Positions 25,163-33,973 of a stretch of 64,000 nucleotides of DNA are shown here, in pieces. The position numbers and the translations under genes are program-made. The notes under the pieces were generated by a model, which searched no databases, was not told the origin of the DNA, and worked only from the letters and a program-made list of their open reading frames with translations. Position 1 is the first letter of the stretch. Each line of letters opens with the position of its first letter. Source of the DNA: Corallococcus sp. AS-1-6. GTDB taxonomy: Bacteria > Myxococcota > Myxococcia > Myxococcales > Myxococcaceae. The DNA is taken from the NCBI RefSeq assembly GCF_020037015.1, contig NZ_JAIQDE010000001.1, positions 1-64,000 on the forward strand, in the 5' to 3' direction.

Positions 25163-28162
25163 CTACGGCGTGGCGGAGCAGATGCTGCGGTAGCGGATCT
25201 CCACGGCCTGGCCCGGGGTGGGCACGGAGCCCGCCGCGAAGATGACCGCGTTGCGAGCCGGGTCGTAGGTCCACTGGTCCGCACCCAGCGTGCGGCCGTT
25301 CACGCGCACGCTCATCTCCGCGGTGCCGTCCGGCGTCGCGGTGAGGGGGAAGTCCGCCTGGGGCTCACCGGCCTGCTGGATGATGGGGTCCAGGAACCCC
25401 CGGTAGTCCCCCTCGCAGATGGAGCCCACGGAGCCGCCCGTGCCCCGGGCCACCGCGGCGAAGCGGTCCGCGTTGGCGCCCGCCGTGGAGCAGGACGTCC
25501 CGTTGGGGACGAGCGCGTGCAGGTTGCTGCGCTGGGACATGCCCGTGCCCTTCAGCGTCTGGAGGAACTGGATGTAGCTCTCCGGCTCGAAGCCGGAGTG
25601 GTCGTCCTCGTCCGCCAGCACCACCACGGCCATGCGGGCGGCGGCGCGGGTGAAGCCCAGGTTGCCGTCGTTGGGCTGCGGGGTGCGGACGTCGTCGGCC
25701 TGGTCGGACAGCGGGGCGGACAGGCCCTGGCGCATCGTCTCCAGGCCCTGCACCAGGTTGTGGCACAGGCCCACGTCGATGTTGGCCTGGATGGTGGTCG
25801 CCGCGTTGGCGCTGTTGCCGGACACCACGCGGGCGCGGCTGCCGTCCACCGGGAAGAGCCGGCCGGCCTCACCGCCGTTGGCGCCGCCGCCGCACAGCCC
25901 CGGGCGCTGCACCAGGCCCGTGCTGGTGACGCCCACGCGCACGTCCACGTTCAGCTCCTTGGCCCGCGCGAGCCACCCGGGGATCGCGCTGCGCAGGCGC
26001 TGCTGGTAGGGCTCCATGGTGGTGGTGTTGGAGACCACGAAGAGCACGTCCAGTTGGCTGTCGGTGCCCTGCGTGAAGCGGTCCACCTGGATGCCCTCGT
26101 GGTTGGTCTCCGCCAGCAGCGGGACGAGGAAGCGGTTCGCCTCCGCGTCCACCTGGAAGTACAGCGGGCTGTAGTGCTGGCCCAGCACGCTGCGGGCGTA
26201 GTCCACCTCCATCTCGAAGCCCTCGCCGGGCTGGAGCGTGATGGGGGACGTCACCGGCGTGCGCAGGGAGAACTGCTTGGACGTGCCGTTGCCGATGGTG
26301 GCGTCCCCCACGGTGAGCGGCTCGCTGCAGCGGTTGGAGAGGAACGTCGTGCGCGGCCGGGCCGGGCAGTCGTAGCGGATGGGCCCGAAGTCCACGAAGG
26401 ACGGCGTGGCCACCAGGCACGACGGGTTGGACACCGCGTGGATGGGCAGCGTCACGGTGGGGTAGGCCGGGTTGTTGACGGTGAGCATCAGCTCGCCGTT
26501 GAACTCACCGCCCGTGGTGGGCGCGCGGAAGGCAATCATGGAGCTGAAGGCCGTGTCGTAGAGCACCACGCCGCCCGTGATGGGGCCGCCCGGCATGGAG
26601 AACACGCCGCCGCCGTCATTGGACAGGTGCACGTTCTTGATGGCGCACTCGGCCCGGCCCGGGTTGCGGAAGTAGAAGCCCAGCACCGCGCCGCGGCCCG
26701 GCACCACGTTGGCGAACTCCAGCTTCGGCTGCGGCAGCAGCTCGTACACGCAGGGGCCGGACGCGCGGGCGCGGCCCGTCAGGGTGATGGCGCGCTCGGG
26801 CGTGAAGAGGTCGTTGGACTGCACGTAGAGCGTGGCGGTGAAGGTGCCCTCGTTCCGGGGCTCGAAGTAGACCTTCAGCTCCAGCGCGTCGTCGCCCGGT
26901 TGGATCTGCAGGCCGTTGGCCTCCAGCGTGGGCCAGGTGCCGCCCTTCCAGGGGGAGCCCTGCGTGCCGCGCGTGGGCGTGGCCACGTTGAACTGCACCG
27001 CGTCCCCGTCCGCGCGCACGCCGGTGAAGGTGAGCGGGCCGTTGCTGCCCGCGTTGGTGATGCGGATGACCTGCTCCACCTTGCCGCCTACCGGCAGCTC
27101 GCCGAAGTCCAGCGCCACCGGGGCCACGGCCAGCGTGGGCCGGCCGCCGCGCGCGTCCAGCATCACGCGCGACTCACGCGCCTTGTCGGACGCGTACGCC
27201 ACGGTGAGGTTGCCCACGTTGGGGCCGGAGAAGCGCGCGGCGAACTCCATGCGCATCTCCACCACCTCGCCCGGCCGCACCGTGCTGCCCTCCGGCTTGG
27301 ACAGCGCGGAGAAGGCCCGGTCGCTGGTGGCCAGCGCGGAGATGGTCACCGGGCGCCAGGTGATGTTGCGCGCGCGGGTGAAGGACTCGGTGCGCTCGTG
27401 CACCGGGATCTCGTCGAAGGGCACGGGCGCCGGGTCGAACACGAAGGCGCTCGCCACGGAGTTGCCCTTCAGGTCCACCACGGACGGGGTGCACGTCTCG
27501 CAGGAGACGACCTCCAGCCGCGCGCCCATCTGCCCCAGCGCGCGGGGCAGGTACTTCGTCTTCACCACCTGGGTGGTGTTGGGCGGCACGGTGATGGTGT
27601 CCGCGGTGAACGGATCCGCGTTCTCGCCCGCGACCTTCAGGGTCAGCGGCAGGTCCACCGGGTTGGTGACGGTGACCTCCAGCGTGCGGTCGCTGTCCAC
27701 CTCCAGCGTCTCGTAGTCCAGCACCGGCGGGTTGACGCCGATGCGCGTGGGCGTGCCCAGGCCCTGCACGGGCACCTGCTGCAGGGCGCCCACGTTGGCG
27801 TCCGTCGTCACGCGCAGCGTCTCCTCCACCGGCCCCTCGGCCAGCGGGTGGAAGCGCACCTTGACGACGTGCGACTCGCCCGGCGGCACGCGGCCGCCGC
27901 CGTCCGTCAGCTCCACCTGGTAGGACGGGTTGTTGCCCAGCCCCAACGCCTCCAGCGCGGAGAAGGGCACGTAGCCGACGTTGCGGATGCGGACCTCCTT
28001 CTCACGCCACTCGCCCACCGGCACCTCGCCGAAGTCGAGCGCGTCCACGTCCAGCACCGCCGTGGCCTGCACCGCGCGCGTCTGGTCCTCCTCGTGACAC
28101 GCCATCGTCCCCGCCACCAACGACGCCAGCAGGACGACCCGACCCCTCCACCCCATCACCAT
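25163..28162 (-). CDS. Choice-of-anchor (ASH/HYDIN-like) lipoprotein with degenerate VWA domain
   Basis: The 999-aa protein starts at ATG 28160-28162 with GGGGAG 7 bp upstream. It has a signal peptide with lipobox TMACHEE. Residues ~25-640 contain about five beta-sandwich repeats of the choice-of-anchor D type (LDFGEVPVGEWREKEVRIRN, LDFGELPVGGKVEQVIRI). Residues ~680-900 resemble a von Willebrand A fold (QLDVLFVVSNTTTM, VVVLADEDDHSGF). The MIDAS aspartate of the usual VVDNSxSM is a serine here, so metal binding is doubtful. A ~90-residue C-terminal beta domain ends in cysteine. It is probably a large surface adhesin-like lipoprotein; partner unknown. Confidence 0.85.
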   Translation of the reverse strand: MVMGWRGRVVLLASLVAGTMACHEEDQTRAVQATAVLDVDALDFGEVPVGEWREKEVRIRNVGYVPFSALEALGLGNNPSYQVELTDGGGRVPPGESHVVKVRFHPLAEGPVEETLRVTTDANVGALQQVPVQGLGTPTRIGVNPPVLDYETLEVDSDRTLEVTVTNPVDLPLTLKVAGENADPFTADTITVPPNTTQVVKTKYLPRALGQMGARLEVVSCETCTPSVVDLKGNSVASAFVFDPAPVPFDEIPVHERTESFTRARNITWRPVTISALATSDRAFSALSKPEGSTVRPGEVVEMRMEFAARFSGPNVGNLTVAYASDKARESRVMLDARGGRPTLAVAPVALDFGELPVGGKVEQVIRITNAGSNGPLTFTGVRADGDAVQFNVATPTRGTQGSPWKGGTWPTLEANGLQIQPGDDALELKVYFEPRNEGTFTATLYVQSNDLFTPERAITLTGRARASGPCVYELLPQPKLEFANVVPGRGAVLGFYFRNPGRAECAIKNVHLSNDGGGVFSMPGGPITGGVVLYDTAFSSMIAFRAPTTGGEFNGELMLTVNNPAYPTVTLPIHAVSNPSCLVATPSFVDFGPIRYDCPARPRTTFLSNRCSEPLTVGDATIGNGTSKQFSLRTPVTSPITLQPGEGFEMEVDYARSVLGQHYSPLYFQVDAEANRFLVPLLAETNHEGIQVDRFTQGTDSQLDVLFVVSNTTTMEPYQQRLRSAIPGWLARAKELNVDVRVGVTSTGLVQRPGLCGGGANGGEAGRLFPVDGSRARVVSGNSANAATTIQANIDVGLCHNLVQGLETMRQGLSAPLSDQADDVRTPQPNDGNLGFTRAAARMAVVVLADEDDHSGFEPESYIQFLQTLKGTGMSQRSNLHALVPNGTSCSTAGANADRFAAVARGTGGSVGSICEGDYRGFLDPIIQQAGEPQADFPLTATPDGTAEMSVRVNGRTLGADQWTYDPARNAVIFAAGSVPTPGQAVEIRYRSICSATP

Positions 28163-28301
28163 TGTCCGCTCCCCACCCTTCCCCACCACACGCACACGGA
28201 TGCCCGGGACACGTGATCCAACTCGGGCTCCCCCTAATCAAGACCCGTGCCGGACGGGAGCGCCCCCCGTCAACCACCAGAAATCAGGGACTTGGCGGAC
28301 G

Positions 28302-28327
28302 CTCCAGCGGCCAAGTGAGCGCTGGAG
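28302..28327. other. Inverted repeat between hydrolase and lipoprotein genes
   Basis: CTCCAGCG (28302-28309) and CGCTGGAG (28320-28327) form a perfect 8-bp stem with a 10-nt loop. It lies downstream of the hydrolase stop and upstream of the lipoprotein start, both on the minus strand. It could be a terminator for the former or an operator for the latter. Confidence 0.35.
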
Positions 28328-28399
28328 GGAACCGGGGTGCCCTGGAGGGTGAAAGGTTTTTCCCGACCCTTTGCCAACCTGCACCCCCAACTTTTCAGG

Positions 28400-29275
28400 T
28401 CATGAACTGGACGCTCCGGTCACGAAGGCGGCGATCGCGGCGGCGACGGCGGCGGGCTGCTCCAGGTGCACGTGGTGACCGCCTTCGAAGGAGCGGGGCG
28501 GGGCGGCCAGCGTGCGCAGGGCGGCCAGCCGTGCCTCCAGCAGCTCCGGGGCGGGGGACAGCCCCTGCGTGCCGCGCAGGAGCTGCACCGGGCAGGTGAC
28601 GGCGGCCTCCAGCGCCAGCCACTGGGCCTCGTCGAAGCCCTGGCCGAAGCGGCGGCGGTGGCGCGGGTCGAAGGTGAAGGCGAAGTCGCCCTCCGGCGTG
28701 CGCCGGGTGCCATGGCGCGCGAAGAGCAGCGCCGCGTCCGGGGAGAGGGTGGGGTTCGCCTGACGCAGGCGCTCCGCGGCGGCCTCCACGGTGGGGTAGC
28801 GCTTGCGGTTGGGGGGGCGGCGCGCGTCGTCCAGGAAGCCGCGCAGCCGCTGCACGGCGCCCGCGGGCGGGCCGCCGGAGGGCCCCAGGCTCTCAATGAG
28901 GGTCAGGCTCTGGACGCGCTCCGGGCGCGCGGCGGCGTACGCGAGCGCGACGATGCCGCCCAGCGAGTGCCCCACCAGGTGCACCGGAGGCAGGGCCAGC
29001 CCGTCCAGGGTGGCCTCCACGTCCAGCAGGTGGTCGCTGAAGTGGTACGCGGCGCCGGGGCCCGCGTGGCCGCTCTCGCCCATGCCGCGAAAGTCGAGCA
29101 GCACCGTGCGCCAGGACTCGGGCAGGTGCTCGCAGAGCGGATCAAAGCTGTGGGAGTGGTCCAGCCACCCGTGGAGCATCAGCACCGCGGGGGCGCCCAG
29201 GGGGCCACGCTGCCGCACGTGCAGCGGCAGCCCTTCTGCGTCGACGGTGAGGGATTCGAATGCGGCGGCGGGCAC
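28400..29275 (-). CDS. Alpha/beta-fold hydrolase
   Basis: The 291-aa protein has the canonical fold: oxyanion LMLHGWLDHSHSFD, LLDFRGMGESGHAG, nucleophile elbow LVGHSLGGIVALAYA, cap region, acid near the late strand and the catalytic His in FEGGHHVHLEQP. It resembles serine hydrolases of the MhpC/epoxide-hydrolase-like superfamily. It has no signal peptide, so it should be cytosolic. The substrate cannot be predicted from the sequence. It is followed after 237 bp by the large lipoprotein gene on the same strand and preceded by a small gene on the same strand. Confidence 0.88.
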   Translation of the reverse strand: MPAAAFESLTVDAEGLPLHVRQRGPLGAPAVLMLHGWLDHSHSFDPLCEHLPESWRTVLLDFRGMGESGHAGPGAAYHFSDHLLDVEATLDGLALPPVHLVGHSLGGIVALAYAAARPERVQSLTLIESLGPSGGPPAGAVQRLRGFLDDARRPPNRKRYPTVEAAAERLRQANPTLSPDAALLFARHGTRRTPEGDFAFTFDPRHRRRFGQGFDEAQWLALEAAVTCPVQLLRGTQGLSPAPELLEARLAALRTLAAPPRSFEGGHHVHLEQPAAVAAAIAAFVTGASSS

Positions 29276-29328
29276 GGGTGCCTCCTCGTGCCTCCACGCC
29301 TTACTCCGTCCCCCGGGTGCTGGCGACC

Positions 29329-29520
29329 CTACGCGACGGTGCTGGACGACGCCGCGGCCGGGCGCGGCGGGCCGCCGGTGTCCGGCTTGCCGAGCACCAT
29401 GGCCAACTGCCGGGCCTGGCTCTCCGTGGCGCAGCGGTACTCCTGGGTCTTGCCGTTGGGCCGTTCAATCCGAATCACCCAGACGTCATTCTCCTTGGTC
29501 ACCACAGGCGCTTGAGACAT
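29329..29520 (-). CDS. Small conserved hypothetical protein (63 aa)
   Basis: The 63-aa protein starts at ATG 29518-29520 with a very good GGAGGG ribosome site 6 bp upstream. The core KENDVWVIRIERPNGKTQEYRCATESQARQLA looks like a small alpha/beta unit with a solvent-exposed, Ala/Ser/Pro-rich C-terminal tail. There is no membrane segment. No family was recognised. The upstream region contains two spaced copies of a GACAAA.TTCG element (29626-29660) that might control it. Confidence 0.65.
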   Translation of the reverse strand: MSQAPVVTKENDVWVIRIERPNGKTQEYRCATESQARQLAMVLGKPDTGGPPRPAAASSSTVA

Positions 29521-29625
29521 GCATTCCCTCCGTGTCCGGAAAGGAAAGCAGTCTTCGTGCCGACCCCTCGGATGGGGCCAAATGCCTGATTTCCGGCCGT
29601 CTCCCACGCCCGGCGGCCGAGCAGG

Positions 29626-29660
29626 TGACAAAATTCGTTCAGCGGGGCGACAAATTTCGC
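29626..29660. promoter_or_regulatory. Two spaced GACAAAxTTCG direct repeats upstream of the small gene
   Basis: TGACAAAATTCG (29626-29637) and CGACAAATTTCG (29649-29660) are 23 bp apart start to start, close to two helical turns. They are AT-rich against a GC-rich background and lie 106-140 bp upstream of the 63-aa gene start. This is the typical geometry of a dimeric operator or activator site, but the binding protein is unknown. Confidence 0.35.
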
Positions 29661-29721
29661 GCACCCGGGTCGCACTCCTTGCGTAGTCCTCCGGGGCAGG
29701 TCCGGGTCGTTGGGATGACAA

Positions 29722-31641
29722 TCATTGTTCAGCGGGGTCCGGCCACTCCCACGCCGAGCGGTAGCCGCCGTCCGTCTGGGTGCCCTCGATGAAGCGCGCG
29801 TAGAAGGGGTGGCTGCTGAGGGTGGCGGAGTCGCCCACGACGAACAGGTGCCGGCGGGCGCGGGTGAGGGCCACGTTCATGCGGCGCAGGTCGTTGAGGA
29901 AGCCCAACTGCCCCTCGCTGTTGGAGCGGGTCATGCTCACCAGGATGGCGTCCTTCTCCCGCCCCTGGAACGCGTCCACGGTGTCCACCTCCACCTCCGG
30001 GTGCACGGCCTCCAGGGCCTCGCGCAGGTGGCGGGCCTGGGCGCTGTACGGGGCGATGACGGCGACCTCGCGCGGCGACAGGCCCCGCTCCAGGAGCTCG
30101 CGCACGCGGGCGATGACGTAGGTGGCCTCGCCCGGGTTGAGGAGGGAGTGCGTGGTGGGCTCCACCTCCTCGTCGAAGCCCTTGCCCGCGGTGTCCAGGT
30201 AGAGCACCGGCGGCGCGTCCACCTGCGCGCCGGGCGTGAGCACGCCGGACAGCGTGCGCTCCGCCACGGACGGGTGGGCGCGCAGCTCGCCGCCGTACAT
30301 CTCCTGGGAGGGGAAGGCCATGATGGCGGCGTTCATCCGGTACTGCTCGCGCAGCATGCGCTTCACGTCGTCGCCGTGGTCCTGGAGCAGGCGCTCGAAG
30401 AGGCTCGTGCCCAGGCCCGCCTTGGCGGCCTCCTGGGACAGCACGGTGGGCGGCAACTGCTGGGGGTCTCCGGCGAGCACCACCTTGGGGGCGCGCAGGA
30501 AGCCCAGGAGGGCCAGCGGCTCGGTGGCCTGGGTGGCCTCGTCCAACAGGGCGCGGTCGAACTCCTCGCCCGCGAGCACGCCGGAGCCCAGGCTCGCGAG
30601 CGTCACGCACACCACGTCCGCGCGGGCGAGCACGGCCTTCACGGCCTTCTTCTCCAGCTTGCGCGCCTCGTCCATCAGGTCCTTGGCCTCGGCGGTGGAG
30701 GAGCGGGCGTTGGAGAAGCGCTCGCGGCTGCGGCCCTGGCTGCGCTGCCTGCGCGCGTAGCCGAAGAGGTCGAAGGCCTCGTCGAACAGGTCGCGGCTGA
30801 CGACGCGGTCCGGGTGCTCCTCCACCACGATGTCCAGCGTGTGCTCCTGGAGGCGGGCGGCGACGCGCGCGGGGTGGCCCACGCGGATGGCGCGCAGGCC
30901 CTGCTCCAGGCACAGCTCCAGCAGGTGGTCCACCGCGGCGTTGCTGGCCGCCGTGCACAAGAGGCGCTCGCCTCGCGCGACGGCCTGGGCCGCCACCTCC
31001 GCCAGCACGGTGGACTTGCCGGTGCCGGGCGGGCCGTGGACCAGGAAGAAGTCCTCCGCGGCCAGCGCGCGCTTCGCGGCGTCCTGCTGCTCCGGGTTGA
31101 GCGGGCGGGTGGGGGTGAAGTCCTTGGTGTTGTCGAAGCGCGGGGGCTCGTTGCCCAGCAGCACCTCGCGCTTGTGGCGCTCCTGGCCCTTGTCCATGGC
31201 CTTCACGCGCTGGAGCCCCGCGCGCACGCGCTCGTAGGTGACGTCGTTGGGGACGACGTCCAGGCGCAGCAGCCCCTCGGACAGGTAGGCGGGCGGCTCG
31301 CGGTCGAAGGCGAGCTGGATGCGGGTGGAGGTGGCGCGCGACACGAGCGCCTTCGCGGGGTCCTTCACCTCCGCGCGGCGGGGCAGCACCGCCACCAGGT
31401 CGCCGTTGGACACGCGCGTGGGCAGCTTCCCCCGGTCCGCGCGGGCGAGCGTGAGGAGGATGCGGCCGCCCAGGCCCACCTCCTCCTCGACGGTCTCCAG
31501 GTCCAGCACGGACAGGCCCTGCTCCTCGCGCTCGCGCAGGGTGAGCCCTTGCGCGAGCGAGGTCATCCGGGCCTTCTCGGCCTCGCGCTCCTGGGCGAGC
31601 AGCGAGCCGAGCTTGTCGAAGAACGAAACGTCACGGGCCAT
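29722..31641 (-). CDS. UPF1-like superfamily 1 DNA/RNA helicase
   Basis: The 639-aa protein belongs to the SF1B UPF1/IGHMBP2-like helicases. Motif I is VHGPPGTGKSTVLAE, motif II LLDEATQATEPLALLG, motif III LAGDPQQLPPTVLS, motif IV/V YLDTAGKGF...VIAPYSAQARHLREAL and VDTVDAFQGREKDAILVSMTRS, and motif VI RMNVALTRARRHLFVVGD. The N-terminal ~180 residues form the usual beta-barrel/stalk part (LRLDVVPNDVTYERV). It is cytosolic. Bacterial members are poorly studied; a role in nucleic acid repair or RNA surveillance is inferred. Monocistronic. Confidence 0.92.
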   Translation of the reverse strand: MARDVSFFDKLGSLLAQEREAEKARMTSLAQGLTLREREEQGLSVLDLETVEEEVGLGGRILLTLARADRGKLPTRVSNGDLVAVLPRRAEVKDPAKALVSRATSTRIQLAFDREPPAYLSEGLLRLDVVPNDVTYERVRAGLQRVKAMDKGQERHKREVLLGNEPPRFDNTKDFTPTRPLNPEQQDAAKRALAAEDFFLVHGPPGTGKSTVLAEVAAQAVARGERLLCTAASNAAVDHLLELCLEQGLRAIRVGHPARVAARLQEHTLDIVVEEHPDRVVSRDLFDEAFDLFGYARRQRSQGRSRERFSNARSSTAEAKDLMDEARKLEKKAVKAVLARADVVCVTLASLGSGVLAGEEFDRALLDEATQATEPLALLGFLRAPKVVLAGDPQQLPPTVLSQEAAKAGLGTSLFERLLQDHGDDVKRMLREQYRMNAAIMAFPSQEMYGGELRAHPSVAERTLSGVLTPGAQVDAPPVLYLDTAGKGFDEEVEPTTHSLLNPGEATYVIARVRELLERGLSPREVAVIAPYSAQARHLREALEAVHPEVEVDTVDAFQGREKDAILVSMTRSNSEGQLGFLNDLRRMNVALTRARRHLFVVGDSATLSSHPFYARFIEGTQTDGGYRSAWEWPDPAEQ

Positions 31642-31702
31642 GGCCCCAGGTCATGCCATCCCGGGGCGCCCGCCGTCACGGCCCGCGTGCCGGACCGTCC
31701 TG

Positions 31703-32995
31703 CTACTGGCAGGAATAGGTGTACGAGGACGGCGTGCTCCAGGTGCCGTCCGGGTTGATGTTGCGCACGGTGTAGCCGCTCGCCGGGTAGGCCGTCGTCC
31801 AGCAGTCGCGGGCGCGCACGTCGTTGCGCAGGGCGACTCCCAGGTCCCAGTTGCCGCGGCGGCGCTGCTTCTCGTACGCGGCCACGCGGTCCACCGCCTC
31901 CACCCAGGTGGAGTCCGCCGCCAGCACGTCGCGGCGCTTCTCCAGGAACTTCTGGAGCCACGCGCTCTCCGTGATGCCGTTGTAGCCCACCACCGGCGCC
32001 ACCTGGCCGCTGTTGCCCAGGGCCGTGTTGGCCTTGCGGATGAGGTCCTTCATGCCGTCGAAGCCGTGGTTGATGGACGCGTCATAGAGCGCGGCCTTGG
32101 TGAGCGCCTGGGTGAGGCCCCACTTCGCGGCCTCGTTGATGGTGGGCGTGTAGTAGAGCGCGTCGCTCACCTGGTCCTGGCACTGCTTGAAGTCCGCCTT
32201 CGTGGCGGTGGTGTTGAAGCTGGCCGCCCAGTCCGCGGTCCAGTTGCCCACGGCGTCCAGCTCCGCCGTGGACGCCTGGGATTGGCCGGTGGACAGGAAG
32301 CGGTTGTTGATGACGGTGAGCGCGTTCCAGTACTTCGCCAGGCGGTTGCCATTGGCCTCCGTGCGCAGGGCCCGGTAGCACTCCACCACCTGGATGGCGT
32401 CGCCCGTGCCGGTGCAGAAGCCCGCGCGCCCGTTGGTGTAGCCGCGCCCGTCGAAGATGTTCTCCGAATAGGCGTAGTCCAGCGTGGGCGTGTCGTTCTC
32501 CCAGATGCTCGTCAGCCCTTCGGCCACCTTCTTCTGGTTCGCCGTGAGGCCGGAGCCGCCAGGGGACGTGCCGCCGCAACTGTCGGACTGGACCTTCACG
32601 TTGGCCGCGGTGAAGGACACGTTGGAGTTGGTGGAGTAGTTGAACGTGTAGGACGCGCCCACCGCCACCGTCAGCGACGACGTGCGCGTGAAGGTGCACG
32701 TGCGGCCTGACTGCGTGTGCGTCCAGCCGGGCTGGTCATCGTCGCACGTCACCCCCGAGGGCACGTCGAGCGCGATGACCGGGTTGGCGATGGCCACCGT
32801 CCCCGTGTTCTTGAAGACGAGCGTGCCCCAGTAGTCCGGCCCGTCGTACGTGTTCGTCGTCACCGAGTGCGTGCACGCGCCCAGCGCCTGCTCCACCGTG
32901 CTCGGAGCCGCCGTGTCCCCGGCGCCGCCACAACCCCCCGCCAGCGCCACCAGCCCCGCCGTGAGGCCCATCATCCACGTCCGTGAAGCCGCCAT
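31703..32995 (-). CDS. GH46 chitosanase with N-terminal CBM-like domain (lipoprotein)
   Basis: The 430-aa protein starts at ATG 32993-32995 with a lipoprotein signal (LVALAGGCGGAGD). Residues ~40-145 form a beta-sandwich with paired cysteines resembling a cellulose/chitin-binding module (YWGTLVFKNTGTVAIANP). Residues ~155-390 match GH46 chitosanases: LTSIWENDTPTLDYAYSEN holds the catalytic acid Glu, IFDGRGYTNGRAGFCTGTGDA holds the nucleophile-activating Asp. It should cut chitosan in fungal or other prey walls. The C-terminus YTYSCQ closes with a cysteine. Secretion plus binding module suits predation. It is monocistronic. Confidence 0.88.
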   Translation of the reverse strand: MAASRTWMMGLTAGLVALAGGCGGAGDTAAPSTVEQALGACTHSVTTNTYDGPDYWGTLVFKNTGTVAIANPVIALDVPSGVTCDDDQPGWTHTQSGRTCTFTRTSSLTVAVGASYTFNYSTNSNVSFTAANVKVQSDSCGGTSPGGSGLTANQKKVAEGLTSIWENDTPTLDYAYSENIFDGRGYTNGRAGFCTGTGDAIQVVECYRALRTEANGNRLAKYWNALTVINNRFLSTGQSQASTAELDAVGNWTADWAASFNTTATKADFKQCQDQVSDALYYTPTINEAAKWGLTQALTKAALYDASINHGFDGMKDLIRKANTALGNSGQVAPVVGYNGITESAWLQKFLEKRRDVLAADSTWVEAVDRVAAYEKQRRRGNWDLGVALRNDVRARDCWTTAYPASGYTVRNINPDGTWSTPSSYTYSCQ

Positions 32996-33092
32996 GTGCC
33001 TGCCCCCATTTGGGTAGACGGGATGCCCGCGCTCGACGAGCATCCCGGATAGAGCAGGAATAGCCGTATTCGATGCAAATCTCCAGCGGCGC

Positions 33093-33965
33093 TCAGCCCT
33101 GGACGTCCGGCAGTGGAAGCACCCGCCACAACTGCGGCTTGTCGTACTGGGGCGGAATCATCCCCAGCGGCCAGCCTTCGGCGGTGAGCTCCGCGTACTG
33201 GTACGCGCGCCCCGCGAAGGGGATGCGGGTGCCGGTGCCGGGCAGCCCCACGCCGATGGCCGCGTGCGCGAGCGCGTCCGAGTAGAGCATCACCGCGTCC
33301 ACGCCCACCTGCCGCAGCAGCATCAGCGCCAGCACCGCCTTGGAGTCGCAGTCGCCGCGGTCCTGCGCGGGCACCAGCCCCGGCGGGACGATGCCGAAGG
33401 GCTCGTCGCCGGGCAGCTCGTAGCGGATGCGGCGCACGAAGCCGAGGATGAGCTCGGTGGCCTGCGCCGCGTCCAGGTCGCGCTCGCGGATGGAGGTGGC
33501 GAAGCGCTCGCCGAGCACGCGCACCGGCTCCGCGTTGCTGCGCATCAGCTCCGCGTAGATGCAGCGCATGTCCGTGCCGCAGCCCGGCGGCGCCACGTAG
33601 GTGAAGCGCTCCGGGCCCATGGCGCGGTAGCGCAGCCGCACGCTGTAGTCGCGGTGCGCCTGCTCCAGCCCGCGCTCCATCGCCTCTCCCAGCCCGTAGG
33701 CCAGTTGCTGACGGGCGGGCTCCATGCCGTCCACGCGCCAGTCATAGGACCTGGCCCGCTCCGGCGGCGTGTCCTCCGGCACCAGCACCACGCCCAGGTC
33801 CCGCATCGCCTCCTGGGGGTCCGCGGGGGGAGCCTCCGTCGGTGGCCGGGGGGGATCCGGGAGCCGGCCCGCCTTGCGGCCGACCCCGAGCTCCCAACTG
33901 GCGAAGGCCATGAGCGCGCCCACCAGCAGGAGCGACAGCAGCGTCTTCCACGCGCGCGCGGCCAT
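33093..33965 (-). CDS. Membrane-anchored transglutaminase-like protein
   Basis: The 290-aa protein starts at ATG 33963-33965. One N-terminal hydrophobic helix (LLSLLLVGALMAFAS) anchors it. The C-terminal half is a transglutaminase-like cysteine-peptidase fold: catalytic Cys in DRGDCDSKAVLALMLLRQ, His in DALAHAAIGV, and the third position in YQYAELTAEGWPLG. The enzyme may cleave or form isopeptide-type bonds outside the cytoplasm. It is the second gene of a two-gene operon, 8 bp after the DUF350 gene. Substrate unknown. Confidence 0.8.
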   Translation of the reverse strand: MAARAWKTLLSLLLVGALMAFASWELGVGRKAGRLPDPPRPPTEAPPADPQEAMRDLGVVLVPEDTPPERARSYDWRVDGMEPARQQLAYGLGEAMERGLEQAHRDYSVRLRYRAMGPERFTYVAPPGCGTDMRCIYAELMRSNAEPVRVLGERFATSIRERDLDAAQATELILGFVRRIRYELPGDEPFGIVPPGLVPAQDRGDCDSKAVLALMLLRQVGVDAVMLYSDALAHAAIGVGLPGTGTRIPFAGRAYQYAELTAEGWPLGMIPPQYDKPQLWRVLPLPDVQG

Positions 33966-33973
33966 GGGGTGGC

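Noticed and set aside
24161-28216. A 1351-codon open frame on the plus strand opposite the kinase and lipoprotein genes
   Set aside because: It is an antisense shadow produced by strong GC bias; composition is His/Arg/Ala-rich and without domains, while the minus strand genes have clear families.
29725-31758. A 677-codon plus frame opposite the helicase gene
   Set aside because: The minus strand has all SF1 helicase motifs; this is a shadow frame.
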